DNA of 54,132 nucleotides from Bacteroidales bacterium (lineage in GTDB: Bacteria > Bacteroidota > Bacteroidia > Bacteroidales > Tenuifilaceae). Positions 45,983 to 52,470 of this stretch are shown here, in pieces; position 1 is the stretch's first letter, and each line of letters opens with the position of its first letter. The translations under genes and the position numbers were made by a program. The notes below the pieces were generated by a model, which had not been told where the DNA came from, made no database searches, and saw nothing but the letters and a program-made list of their open reading frames with translations. The DNA is taken from NCBI GenBank assembly GCA_013376985.1, contig JACABB010000021.1, forward strand, positions 15,195 to 69,326, given 5' to 3'.

Positions 45983-46009
45983 GCATTACCTTATTAGGTA
46001 AGGCTTTTT
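45983..46009 (+). terminator. Terminator after the small secreted protein
   Basis: GCATTACC pairs with GGTAAGGC around a short AT loop, followed by five T. Confidence 0.7.
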
Positions 46010-46077
46010 AAATAAGTTCGGCTATGGGTTCTACCTTAACCGAACTTATTATTTCAGGCCACAACCCATACCTCAAT

Positions 46078-46092
46078 ATCGCATTTTGCGAT
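46078..46092. repeat. ATCGCA-n3-TGCGAT palindrome, copy 5
   Basis: ATCGCATTTTGCGAT preceded by CCCATACCTCAAT. It marks the left edge of the repeat block that precedes the second cassette array. Confidence 0.7.
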
Positions 46093-46171
46093 ATATTAAA
46101 ATGTAATAGGAGAGTCATCAAAACTCTTGGACTTTATAGCTAATTGAACAACTACTACATCTACCATTCCT

Positions 46172-46367
46172 ATCGGAGTTGTCCCGTAGGGACAACATAT
46201 CGGTAAAACCAAAAAGCATCCCAAATATCATTAAATCCCATCGGGATGAAATATAACTTAGGAGATATTAGAAGATGAAAAACATAAGAACCTTCAATAC
46301 CATCCCTGGCGGGATTCTTAAAAACCCTCATATTACCTTTTACCGAGATATCGTCCCTAGCGGGACT
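46172..46367. repeat. 196-bp repeat unit, copy A
   Basis: From ATCGGAGTTGTCCCGTAGGG to CGTCCCTAGCGGGACT. It holds four hairpins: GTCCCGTAGGGAC, ATCCCATCGGGAT, ATCCCTGGCGGGAT and GTCCCTAGCGGGAC. A nearly identical unit of the same length follows at 46443. Minus-strand reading frames in this stretch are by-products of the repeat, not genes. Confidence 0.85.
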
Positions 46368-46400
46368 TTCCAGAAGGAACAAACATATTAACAAAACCAT

Positions 46401-46418
46401 ATCGGAGCTGTCCCGTAG
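46401..46418. repeat. Partial repeat unit, copy B
   Basis: ATCGGAGCTGTCCCGTAG, the first 18 bases of the 196-bp unit, then unrelated sequence: a broken copy between A and C. Confidence 0.65.
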
Positions 46419-46442
46419 AAACAAAATATTGAAAGAATCATA

Positions 46443-46638
46443 ATCGGAACTGTCCCGTAGGGACAATATATCGGTAAAACCAAAAAACATTCCCAATATC
46501 ATTAAATCCCATCGGGATGAAATATAATTTGGAAGATTTTGGAAGATGAAAGACATAAGAACCTTCAATACCATCCCTGGCGGGATTCTTAAAAACCCTC
46601 GTATTACCTTTTGCCGAGATATCGTCCCTAGCGGGACT
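46443..46638. repeat. 196-bp repeat unit, copy C
   Basis: Starts ATCGGAACTGTCCCGTAGGG and ends GCGGGACT, 196 bp like copy A and differing at scattered positions. Tandem period to copy A is 271 bp. It is followed by TAGAACCCAGTATCGCATTT, as is the copy at 52124. Confidence 0.85.
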
Positions 46639-46671
46639 GTCCTGTAGGGACAATATCTAGTAGAACCCAGT

Positions 46672-46686
46672 ATCGCATTTTGCGAT
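46672..46686. repeat. ATCGCA-n3-TGCGAT palindrome, copy 6
   Basis: ATCGCATTTTGCGAT after TAGAACCCAGT; right edge of the left-hand repeat block. Confidence 0.7.
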
Positions 46687-46820
46687 TTTTTGTTGTAGAA
46701 CCATTTCCCAAAACCTCTGGGTGAATTTTGGATTTAGGAAGGAGAGATGGGAGGGTGGGGGAGTAAGAAACCAATTTACAACCTACCCCCAAAAATCAAA
46801 TTTCCTTTTGATGATTTATT

Positions 46821-46934
46821 ATTTTGGTTAACTTTGAATATATAATATACTAAAAGGTATACATATCCATTAAAATTTAATGTATAAATATACTTTTGGT
46901 ATATGTATAAATAAGTTAGCAAACATTTTATTGC
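46821..46934 (+). promoter_or_regulatory. Array leader: conserved segment, promoter and GTTAGCA core-like end
   Basis: ATTTTGGTTAACTTTGAA (46821-46838), shared with 43692, is followed by a palindrome-rich AT part with TACTTTTG (46891-46898), which fits the -7 box TAnnTTTG, and ends in AAGTTAGCAAACAT. The GTTAGCA resembles the right core of the attC-like sites. It stands where an integron would have its attI site and promoter, though no integrase gene is near. Confidence 0.4.
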
Positions 46935-46949
46935 ACGAAACCGATAACG

Positions 46950-47459
46950 ATGAATAGACAACTAAGAATTACTGGATTACTAATTGTTTTTATGATACTG
47001 GGAATAATGAATTCATATTCTCAGAAAAATAATTTCACTCCAGAATATAGTACAATAATATTATCTAATAAAGGGAAAGAATTGTTGAATCAGTGCTCTC
47101 GCGCTGTTCCAGAAAAAATTGAGAATTATTATGATTTGACAGCAAATGAAATACAGAAACTAGAAAATAATTTTAGAAATATTTTAGAAATTAAATCATC
47201 AGAGTGCTGTATGACAGGCTTGAAGATAGAGAAACTGAAAGGTTATATTTTTCAGTATACTGGAATAGTTCTTAATGGGAAAAAATATATTTATATAAAT
47301 GCTTTTAAAGTTGAATCTAAAGACGACTTGAAAACATATTACAAAGACTGGAAAACTGAACCTGTTATCGTTTGTGACGGAGGAGAATCTTTTTGGGGTG
47401 CATTATTTGAATTAGAAACTGAATCTTTTTCTCAACTTTCGATAAATGGAATTGGTTGA
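46950..47459 (+). CDS. Secreted protein of unknown function, cassette 1 of array 2
   Basis: 169 residues. Signal peptide ends NSYSQ. The mature domain begins with a helical segment (CSRAVPEKIENYYDLTANEIQKLENNF) and continues with strands (IFQYTGIVLNGKKYIYINAFKV) and the ending CDGGESFWGALFELE, which is reminiscent of small periplasmic proteins of environmental cassettes. No family is recognised. An attC-like site begins 17 bp after the stop codon. Confidence 0.72.
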   Translation: MNRQLRITGLLIVFMILGIMNSYSQKNNFTPEYSTIILSNKGKELLNQCSRAVPEKIENYYDLTANEIQKLENNFRNILEIKSSECCMTGLKIEKLKGYIFQYTGIVLNGKKYIYINAFKVESKDDLKTYYKDWKTEPVIVCDGGESFWGALFELETESFSQLSINGIG

Positions 47460-47476
47460 CACAAATAAAAAACGTT

Positions 47477-47609
47477 TGCTAACACGTGGTTAAGCCAATT
47501 GGGGCGGACGATGCAGATACGAAAGTTTTTACTATTTTAGTATGTTTTTACCGTGGGACGAGATAGTTGCAGTTAACTCCCCAACTGTCCCAACCACGCA
47601 ACGTTGTGC
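47477..47609 (+). repeat. attC-like cassette recombination site, site 4
   Basis: 133 bp from TGCTAAC to GTTGTGC. Arms CGTGGTTAAGCCAATTGGGG and CCCCAACTGTCCCAACCACG pair. Spacers are 1 base (A) left and 4 bases (CAAC) right. The centre has TTACCGTGGGACGAG. The arm sequence is unlike sites 1 and 2, while size and layout are the same. Confidence 0.68.
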
Positions 47610-47687
47610 GCCATGCTAGAACGATGTTGAAAGCGTTTTAAAATATTAAAATAATGATCTTAATAAGATTAATCTTTAATACGACTA

Positions 47688-48118
47688 ATGGAAACAAAAA
47701 AATTTAATTACTATTATGATAGAGGGATGTCAGGTTCTATGGGACCCAAACTTCGTCGACTAGTTGAAACTCAACTTATCGATGATTTGAAGAATTACGG
47801 ACTAAATAATCCAAACTTAAAATTTGATTGGTCTGAAAGTTGTGTGGAAGGACACGATGCGAGTATTTAGATGGAGAAGTTGAAGACTATTCATACTTAA
47901 TGCTGTTTGACGAAAATGATAATCTCATCGTTGATGGCTGGATGGAGTTTATCCTTGAAGGAGATTTCTTTATTGCATTCTGGAAATTTCTAGAAATATA
48001 TGAAAATGGGAAGTGTGTTTTCGATAAAAATGACGGATTAATCCCAGAACATGTTAAAATGAAATTACCAGATTCAATTAAACATTTGTATACAGACACT
48101 GTAAAAGGAAGGTTATAA
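47688..48118 (+). pseudogene. Frameshifted small gene of unknown function, cassette 2 of array 2
   Basis: The frame opened by ATG 47688 (METKKFNYYYDRGMSGSMG) stops at 47868-47870. From about 47858 the -1 frame continues without break to 48118 (CEYLDGEVEDYSYLMLFDEND). One missing base near 47858, in CACGAT-GCGAG, restores a single protein of about 144 residues reading DWSESCVEGHD-CEYLDGEVED. The likely product is a small acidic soluble protein. This may be a true frameshift mutation, or a sequencing error. Attached to the attC-like site at 48146. Confidence 0.7.
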
Positions 48119-48145
48119 ATTTTTAGGAATAGATAAAAGCACGTC

Positions 48146-48279
48146 GCACAACAGCTGCTAAAATCCATTGGGGCAGACGGTTAGATAAGTTTATTTTTAG
48201 TATATTGGCAACATTATTAACGTGGGACGACGACGCTGCTTCGAACTCCCCAAACGGATTTTAGCAGCGGGCGTTATGT
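48146..48279 (+). repeat. attC-like cassette recombination site, site 5
   Basis: 134 bp from GCACAAC to GTTATGT. Arms GCTGCTAAAATCCATTGGGG and CCCCAAACGGATTTTAGCAGC pair; spacers A left, GGGC right; centre TTAACGTGGGACGACG. Closest relative is site 1 at 16251, 32 kb away. Confidence 0.72.
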
Positions 48280-48288
48280 GCAAATAAT

Positions 48289-49068
48289 ATGAAAGAAAGA
48301 ATAATCATTGTGATAGGAATTCTTTTTCTCTCATTGTTTATGATGAGTTGCAAAGAAAAGCCCAAAGAACCTATTTGTAAAGAACCGCTAATGCGCCCAT
48401 CACGTTATGGGAAGGGGACAGATACCATAATCCCTAATATTAAAAATCTCAAGACAGGTTTTTTAATTGTCGTAGATTCCAACTATAAGGCAGATAACTA
48501 TATTTCTAGTGGTGAGGAATATGCAATTTATAAGTCAAAGATACTTGACTCCGCTATTTATGATTATGATAAAGAATGGAGGAAGTTGACGAAAAAGCAG
48601 AAAATGAAAAAACTTATAGAAGAAAGAGATGATTGGAAAAAAACAGTTCCAATTCGTCATAAAGAATACAATGATGGAAAACAAATAGTATGGCTAATTA
48701 ACAATACCAATGACACGATTGTACTGCAATCGACATTAGGTCAATTTTATTGCGTTCTTCAGGCTAAAAATATTTTTAATGAATGGAAATCAATTGAATT
48801 GGCACCAATGGCATTTGATAACTTTTGTCAAGGTTATACAGAAATACCTCCTCATCGAGCGAATTTTTTCAAAGCAGAAATTCCAGACACAGGGAACTAT
48901 CGAACCACTTTAAGGTTTGCACTGTTAGGTTTAGACAGCATATACTATTCACATGAGATTAAAGGAAAGATAAACTATTGTCAGTTTAAATTTCATAGAG
49001 GTTATAGCGATTACTACCAATTAGACACTTTCAGAAGAATCGTATATTGGAAATATAAAAACAGATAA
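48289..49068 (+). CDS. Lipoprotein of unknown function, cassette 3 of array 2
   Basis: 259 residues. A lipoprotein signal with Cys after LFMMS (SLFMMSCKEK). The rest is soluble and beta-rich, with IVWLINNTNDTIVLQSTLGQF and LRFALLGLDSIYYSHEIKGKI; it resembles an immunoglobulin-like or LPP20-like fold, but no family is recognised. It begins 10 bp after the right core of the preceding attC-like site and ends 9 bp before the next, so it is bounded exactly as a cassette gene would be. Confidence 0.75.
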   Translation: MKERIIIVIGILFLSLFMMSCKEKPKEPICKEPLMRPSRYGKGTDTIIPNIKNLKTGFLIVVDSNYKADNYISSGEEYAIYKSKILDSAIYDYDKEWRKLTKKQKMKKLIEERDDWKKTVPIRHKEYNDGKQIVWLINNTNDTIVLQSTLGQFYCVLQAKNIFNEWKSIELAPMAFDNFCQGYTEIPPHRANFFKAEIPDTGNYRTTLRFALLGLDSIYYSHEIKGKINYCQFKFHRGYSDYYQLDTFRRIVYWKYKNR

Positions 49069-49077
49069 ATTATCTGA

Positions 49078-49210
49078 ACATAACAGCTGCTACAATCCAT
49101 TGGGGTTAATGCGCAGACAAGCAAGTTTTTTGTACATTGGCATCAGTTTTACCGTGGGAGAGAGACGCTGCTTCGAACTCCCCAACGGATTTTAGCAGCA
49201 ACCGTTACCT
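49078..49210 (+). repeat. attC-like cassette recombination site, site 6
   Basis: 133 bp from ACATAAC to GTTACCT. Arms GCTGCTACAATCCATTGGGG and CCCCAACGGATTTTAGCAGC pair; spacers A left, AACC right; centre TTACCGTGGGAGAGA. Belongs to the same subfamily as sites 1 and 5. Confidence 0.7.
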
Positions 49211-49231
49211 GCAATCATGAAGAAGGGACAG

Positions 49232-49330
49232 TGCAACGAATAATTACCTTATTTGATGCATAAAATGCAACGAATAATTTTTAATTGCGACGAATAATAT
49301 GTATTTTCGTTGCAAAATATGCAACGAATG
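49232..49330 (+). promoter_or_regulatory. Five TGCAACGAATAAT-type boxes at the Fic gene
   Basis: TGCAACGAATAAT at 49232 and 49266, TGCGACGAATAAT at 49286, the inverted TTCGTTGCA at 49306-49314 and TGCAACGAA at 49320-49328, the last touching the start codon. They lie within the cassette, between its attC-like left neighbour and the gene. They look like operator sites for a DNA-binding protein, plausibly the Fic protein itself through its C-terminal winged helix. Confidence 0.6.
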
Positions 49331-50449
49331 AAGACTTTTATACATCAAAAAAACGATTGGCCAAATTTTCATTGGAATAGCGAACAAATTGTTGGCTTAT
49401 TGAGTGAGGCCAGAAATTTGCAAGGAAGACTCATTGGAAAAATGGAGTCTTTAGGATTCAACCTGAGAAATGAAGCCTTACTTGACACATTAACACTTGA
49501 CGTATTAAAGTCTTCAGAAATTGAAGGGGAATTCTTGAATCCTAACCAAGTTCGCTCATCCATCGCAAGAAGATTAGGAATGAAAATTGCAGGTTCAGTT
49601 GAATCTGATAGAAATGTTGATGGTGTGGTTGAAATGATGCTTGATGCTACACAAAACTGCTTTAAGCCATTAACAACCGAAAGACTTTTTGATTGGCATG
49701 CAGCACTATTTCCAACTGGTCGGAGTGGAATGTATAAAATAACCGTAGCTGATTGGAGAAAGGATTCAACTGGATCAATGCAAGTTGTATCAGGTGCTAT
49801 GGGAAAAGAAAAGGTGCATTTTCAAGCACCAGATTCTTCACTGGTCGAAAATGAGATGAATCTTTTTTTGGATTGGTTCAATAATCATGAAAAAACGGAT
49901 TTAGTATTAAAGGCAGCTATAGCTCATCTATGGTTTGTTACAATACATCCCTTTGAAGATGGTAATGGGAGGATAACTAGGGCTTTGACTGATATGCTCC
50001 TAGCAAGATCAGATAAAAGTAATCAACGTTTTTATAGTATGTCGGCTCAAATACGATTAGAAAGAAAAGGATATTATGAAATACTCGAAAAAACACAAAA
50101 AGGAAATCTTGATATAACCGAATGGATTAAATGGTTTTTAAACTGTTTGATAAATTCTTTAAAATCATCAGACTCCGTATTAGTCAAAGTTTTATTTAAA
50201 GCTGACTTTTGGACAAAGCAGTCCAAAATAATAATAAACGAAAGACAAAAGAAACTGCTAAATAAGTTATTAGATGGAATTGATGGAAAGCTGACTTCAT
50301 CTAAATGGGCAAAGATTGCAAAATGCTCAAAAGATACCGCGATACGAGACATTAACGATTTGATTGACAAAGATATTCTGCAAAAGGAATCTGCAGGAGG
50401 AAGAAGTACGAATTATGAGTTAAAGAAATGGAAAAATGCCAGCAGATAA
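49328..50449 (+). CDS. Fic family AMP-transferase (DUF4172-Fic-winged helix), cassette 4 of array 2
   Basis: 373 residues from ATG 49328 (MKTFIHQKNDWPNFHW), the usual start of DUF4172-Fic proteins. The N-terminal domain carries SSEIEG (near 62-67), the (S/T)xxxE(G/N) inhibitory motif of class II Fic enzymes. The Fic motif HPFEDGNGR (near 207-215) is complete, so the enzyme should transfer AMP to a protein hydroxyl once relieved. A C-terminal winged helix (about 305-373; LTSSKWAKIAKCSKDTAIRDINDLIDKDIL) suits DNA binding and autoregulation. Its stop codon lies inside the left core of the next attC-like site. Confidence 0.9.
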   Translation: MKTFIHQKNDWPNFHWNSEQIVGLLSEARNLQGRLIGKMESLGFNLRNEALLDTLTLDVLKSSEIEGEFLNPNQVRSSIARRLGMKIAGSVESDRNVDGVVEMMLDATQNCFKPLTTERLFDWHAALFPTGRSGMYKITVADWRKDSTGSMQVVSGAMGKEKVHFQAPDSSLVENEMNLFLDWFNNHEKTDLVLKAAIAHLWFVTIHPFEDGNGRITRALTDMLLARSDKSNQRFYSMSAQIRLERKGYYEILEKTQKGNLDITEWIKWFLNCLINSLKSSDSVLVKVLFKADFWTKQSKIIINERQKKLLNKLLDGIDGKLTSSKWAKIAKCSKDTAIRDINDLIDKDILQKESAGGRSTNYELKKWKNASR

Positions 50450-50609
50450 CAGCGTATTTATTGGCTCCGCCGAACTCGCACAAAACGCTCGGGTGTATGT
50501 GGACTGAATTCGCATTTGGAGTTCTTAACGCTTTTAGGTAGCTTTACTAATGTGGGATATGAAAACAGTTTTAAACTCCCAAACACAACAAATACGCAGA
50601 ACGTGTGTG
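50444..50609 (+). repeat. attC-like cassette recombination site, site 7, with insertion
   Basis: From AGATAAC (the TAA is the stop codon of the Fic gene) to GTGTGTG. Arms GCGTATTTATTG and CAACAAATACGC pair. Compared with site 2 (18099) about 30 bp are inserted in the left arm (GGCTCCGCCGAACTCGC and on), giving 166 bp, and the right core GTT is changed to GTG. The inserted words also occur in MITE-like copy 3. Probably no longer a good recombination site. Confidence 0.6.
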
Positions 50610-50670
50610 TTATTTAATGAAGCGATAAAAATGATTTTTACTTTTTAACAAACAATTTAAAAATTTGAAA

Positions 50671-51048
50671 ATGGGGAATTCAAACAAACCAGTTCTTTAC
50701 TCAAAGACATCATTAATGTTGTTTTCATTTTTTTCATGTTTTTTCTCAGGACTACTATATATTCAAAACTTGAGAGAATTTAAGAAAAGCAAATTTGTTT
50801 TACCAATGGTTTTATATTCTATATTTTTTCCAACTATTCTCAGTAAGATAGTAACTTCGTTTGGAATCCCTATGTACTATTCATATGTCCCTATTAATCT
50901 GCTTGGTGGATTAATTCTTATCAAACCTTTTTGGGAATACCAAATTGGGGTTACTGAATATAGAAATCGAAGTATTGTTGGTCCTCTTATTGGGGTCTTA
51001 CTGCTTATTGGATTGTTTATTACTTTGATAATGCTAAGATTAAGATAA
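50671..51048 (+). CDS. Small membrane protein, cassette 5 of array 2
   Basis: 125 residues. Three hydrophobic spans (about 13-30, 42-64 and 95-122; SLMLFSFFSCFFSGLLYI, VLYSIFFPTILSKIV, LIGVLLLIGLFITLIMLRL). No conserved motif or family recognised. The ATG at 50671 is preferred to a TTG two codons earlier. It is followed after 22 bp by the zinc-finger membrane protein, probably on the same transcript. Confidence 0.7.
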   Translation: MGNSNKPVLYSKTSLMLFSFFSCFFSGLLYIQNLREFKKSKFVLPMVLYSIFFPTILSKIVTSFGIPMYYSYVPINLLGGLILIKPFWEYQIGVTEYRNRSIVGPLIGVLLLIGLFITLIMLRLR

Positions 51049-51070
51049 TAAAAACTAAGAAAGTCTTAAA

Positions 51071-51427
51071 ATGAAATGCTTTAATCATCCTACTATTGAT
51101 GCCATTGGTATCTGCAAAAATTGCAACAAAGGCCTTTGCAAAGACTGTTTAACAGAAGTTGAAAATGGAATTGCTTGCACATCGACTTGTATAGAAGAAG
51201 TTAAACTAATTAACTCACTGATAAAGAGAAATAAGAAATCATATAAAACTGCCTCAGGAGCATATTATAGAAATGCCTTTATTTATGCTTTTTTTGGATT
51301 AGTTTTTATTGTCTTTGGAATAATTTCAGATGGATTAATGGCTTTCACAATAATTATCGGAGTTGTATTTTTTATTGGAGCAGCTTTGAGTGTAAATAGT
51401 GGAAGAAAATATAATAAGGAAGAATAA
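51071..51427 (+). CDS. B-box-like zinc-finger membrane protein, cassette 5 of array 2
   Basis: 118 residues. The N-terminal ~45 hold a B-box/zinc-ribbon-like cluster: CFNHP, CKNCNKGLCKDCL, GIACTSTC. Two membrane helices follow (about 72-93 and 94-110; FIYAFFGLVFIVFGIISDG, FTIIIGVVFFIGAAL). The zinc part probably faces the cytoplasm. Similar small CxxC-plus-two-helix proteins are common in Bacteroidota with no known role. A half attC-like site follows directly. Confidence 0.82.
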   Translation: MKCFNHPTIDAIGICKNCNKGLCKDCLTEVENGIACTSTCIEEVKLINSLIKRNKKSYKTASGAYYRNAFIYAFFGLVFIVFGIISDGLMAFTIIIGVVFFIGAALSVNSGRKYNKEE

Positions 51428-51435
51428 ATAAACCC

Positions 51436-51480
51436 CACACAATAGTGTATTTATTGCATTTGGGCTGATGATGCATTTGT
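51436..51480 (+). repeat. Half attC-like site (left arm of the 18099 type)
   Basis: GTGTATTTATTGCATTTGGG and CTGATGATGCATTTG match the left half of site 2 (18099), placed after the stop codon as usual. The right half is absent; 70 bp on begins the next gene. Likely the remains of a deletion. Confidence 0.6.
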
Positions 51481-51551
51481 ATGCAATTTATAGATCGATA
51501 AGTTAGTTTTCTTAATTGATATTTAATGAAAGAATTAAATATAAACAGAAT

Positions 51552-51866
51552 ATGAAGACACTAAAAACTGTTGTAATTCTACTTGTAATTCTCTTTTATG
51601 GTTGCGAGAGAAAAGAAGACAATAAAATGGTTTCTTATGTATTTGTTAAAGAATACTCAGCAACCATAATGGTTGGGGGATTTGTGGGAATTAAAGACAA
51701 GAAGTTTAACATTGGAGATCAATATTTAGGTAAAGTGATTAATGATAGTAAAGTTAGAATTCAAATTGCAATTCATTCTGATAGGAATGATGGCCCTCCA
51801 AGTAGTGATCAGTTCCAAGAATATTTGGATGTACCTTCAGAATATCTTGAAATACTGAAAGAATAA
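51552..51866 (+). CDS. Small lipoprotein, last cassette gene of array 2
   Basis: 104 residues from ATG 51552; the lipoprotein signal ends ILFYGC. The mature part has beta strands (YVFVKEYSATIMVGGFVGIKD) and ends DQFQEYLDVPSEYLEILKE. No family is recognised. The downstream TACAACACGTAG and TTGGGGTTGATATTA resemble the left part of an attC-like site (TAAC ... GGGGTTGAT), but no right arm is present. Confidence 0.68.
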   Translation: MKTLKTVVILLVILFYGCERKEDNKMVSYVFVKEYSATIMVGGFVGIKDKKFNIGDQYLGKVINDSKVRIQIAIHSDRNDGPPSSDQFQEYLDVPSEYLEILKE

Positions 51867-51927
51867 GATAAGTTAGAGATAAAACACTCTACAACACGTA
51901 GTAAAAATATTGGGGTTGATATTAAAC

Positions 51928-52090
51928 CTTAGAGTTCCTAACTTTTTAAAAGTTCGGAACTCTTACCACATTCCAAACCCTTACATCAATATCGCATTTT
52001 GCGATATGTTTTATACCAACAATCAAAAAACATAACTATAACACCCCGTAGCTATAGTTCCTTTTCAAGGATTTGGGGCTATTTTTAGCG
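51928..52090. repeat. Composite repeat with palindrome copy 7
   Basis: The hairpin GAGTTCC ... GGAACTC (51932-51961), TACCACATTCCAAACCC, the palindrome ATCGCATTTTGCGAT (51991-52005), GTTTTATACC and the hairpin TCCTTTTCAAGGA with GGGGCTATTTTT. Combines the elements seen separately at 43243 and 45118. Confidence 0.7.
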
Positions 52091-52123
52091 GAAATAGAGT
52101 AATTACTACATCTAACATCCCTA

Positions 52124-52297
52124 ATCGGAGCTGTCCCGTAGGGACAACATATCGGTAAAGCAAAAAGCATCCCCCGCCACATTAAATCCCATCGGGATGA
52201 AATTATCTAACCCCTGTCAGGGATATATCTCATCCCTAGCGGGATTCTTTAAAACCCTCATATTACCTTTTGCCGAGATACCGTCCCTAGCGGGACT
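52124..52297. repeat. 196-bp repeat family, copy D (174 bp)
   Basis: ATCGGAGCTGTCCCGTAGGG to CGTCCCTAGCGGGACT, with the same four hairpins as copies A and C; the middle is shorter and differs (CCCCTGTCAGGGAT replaces one part). It is preceded by ACTACATCTA, as is copy A, and followed by TAGAACCCAGTATCGCATTT, as is copy C. Confidence 0.82.
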
Positions 52298-52332
52298 GTC
52301 AAGTTGAGATGAAACATTTGGTAGAACCCAGT

Positions 52333-52347
52333 ATCGCATTTTGCGAT
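52333..52347. repeat. ATCGCA-n3-TGCGAT palindrome, copy 8
   Basis: ATCGCATTTTGCGAT after GTAGAACCCAGT, right edge of the right-hand block. Confidence 0.7.
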
Positions 52348-52470
52348 ATATTAAGGAGTTGGATTTTAATCATCAAATTCCTTCAAAATCATCTTTTTAG
52401 AGCATGTTAACACAAAACCCTCTTTCTTTAAGTACCTTTACATATTATTTAACCACTAAAATCAGAAACT

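Noticed and set aside
46172-46638. CRISPR array, because of the regularly spaced similar hairpins
   Set aside because: Units are 196 bp with internal hairpins, and the spacers are not unique 30-40-bp segments; no cas genes are near.
46170-46653. Two minus-strand open frames (134 and 71 residues) with similar sequence
   Set aside because: They lie wholly inside the 196-bp hairpin repeats, and their similarity reflects the duplicated DNA; no start signal or protein character.
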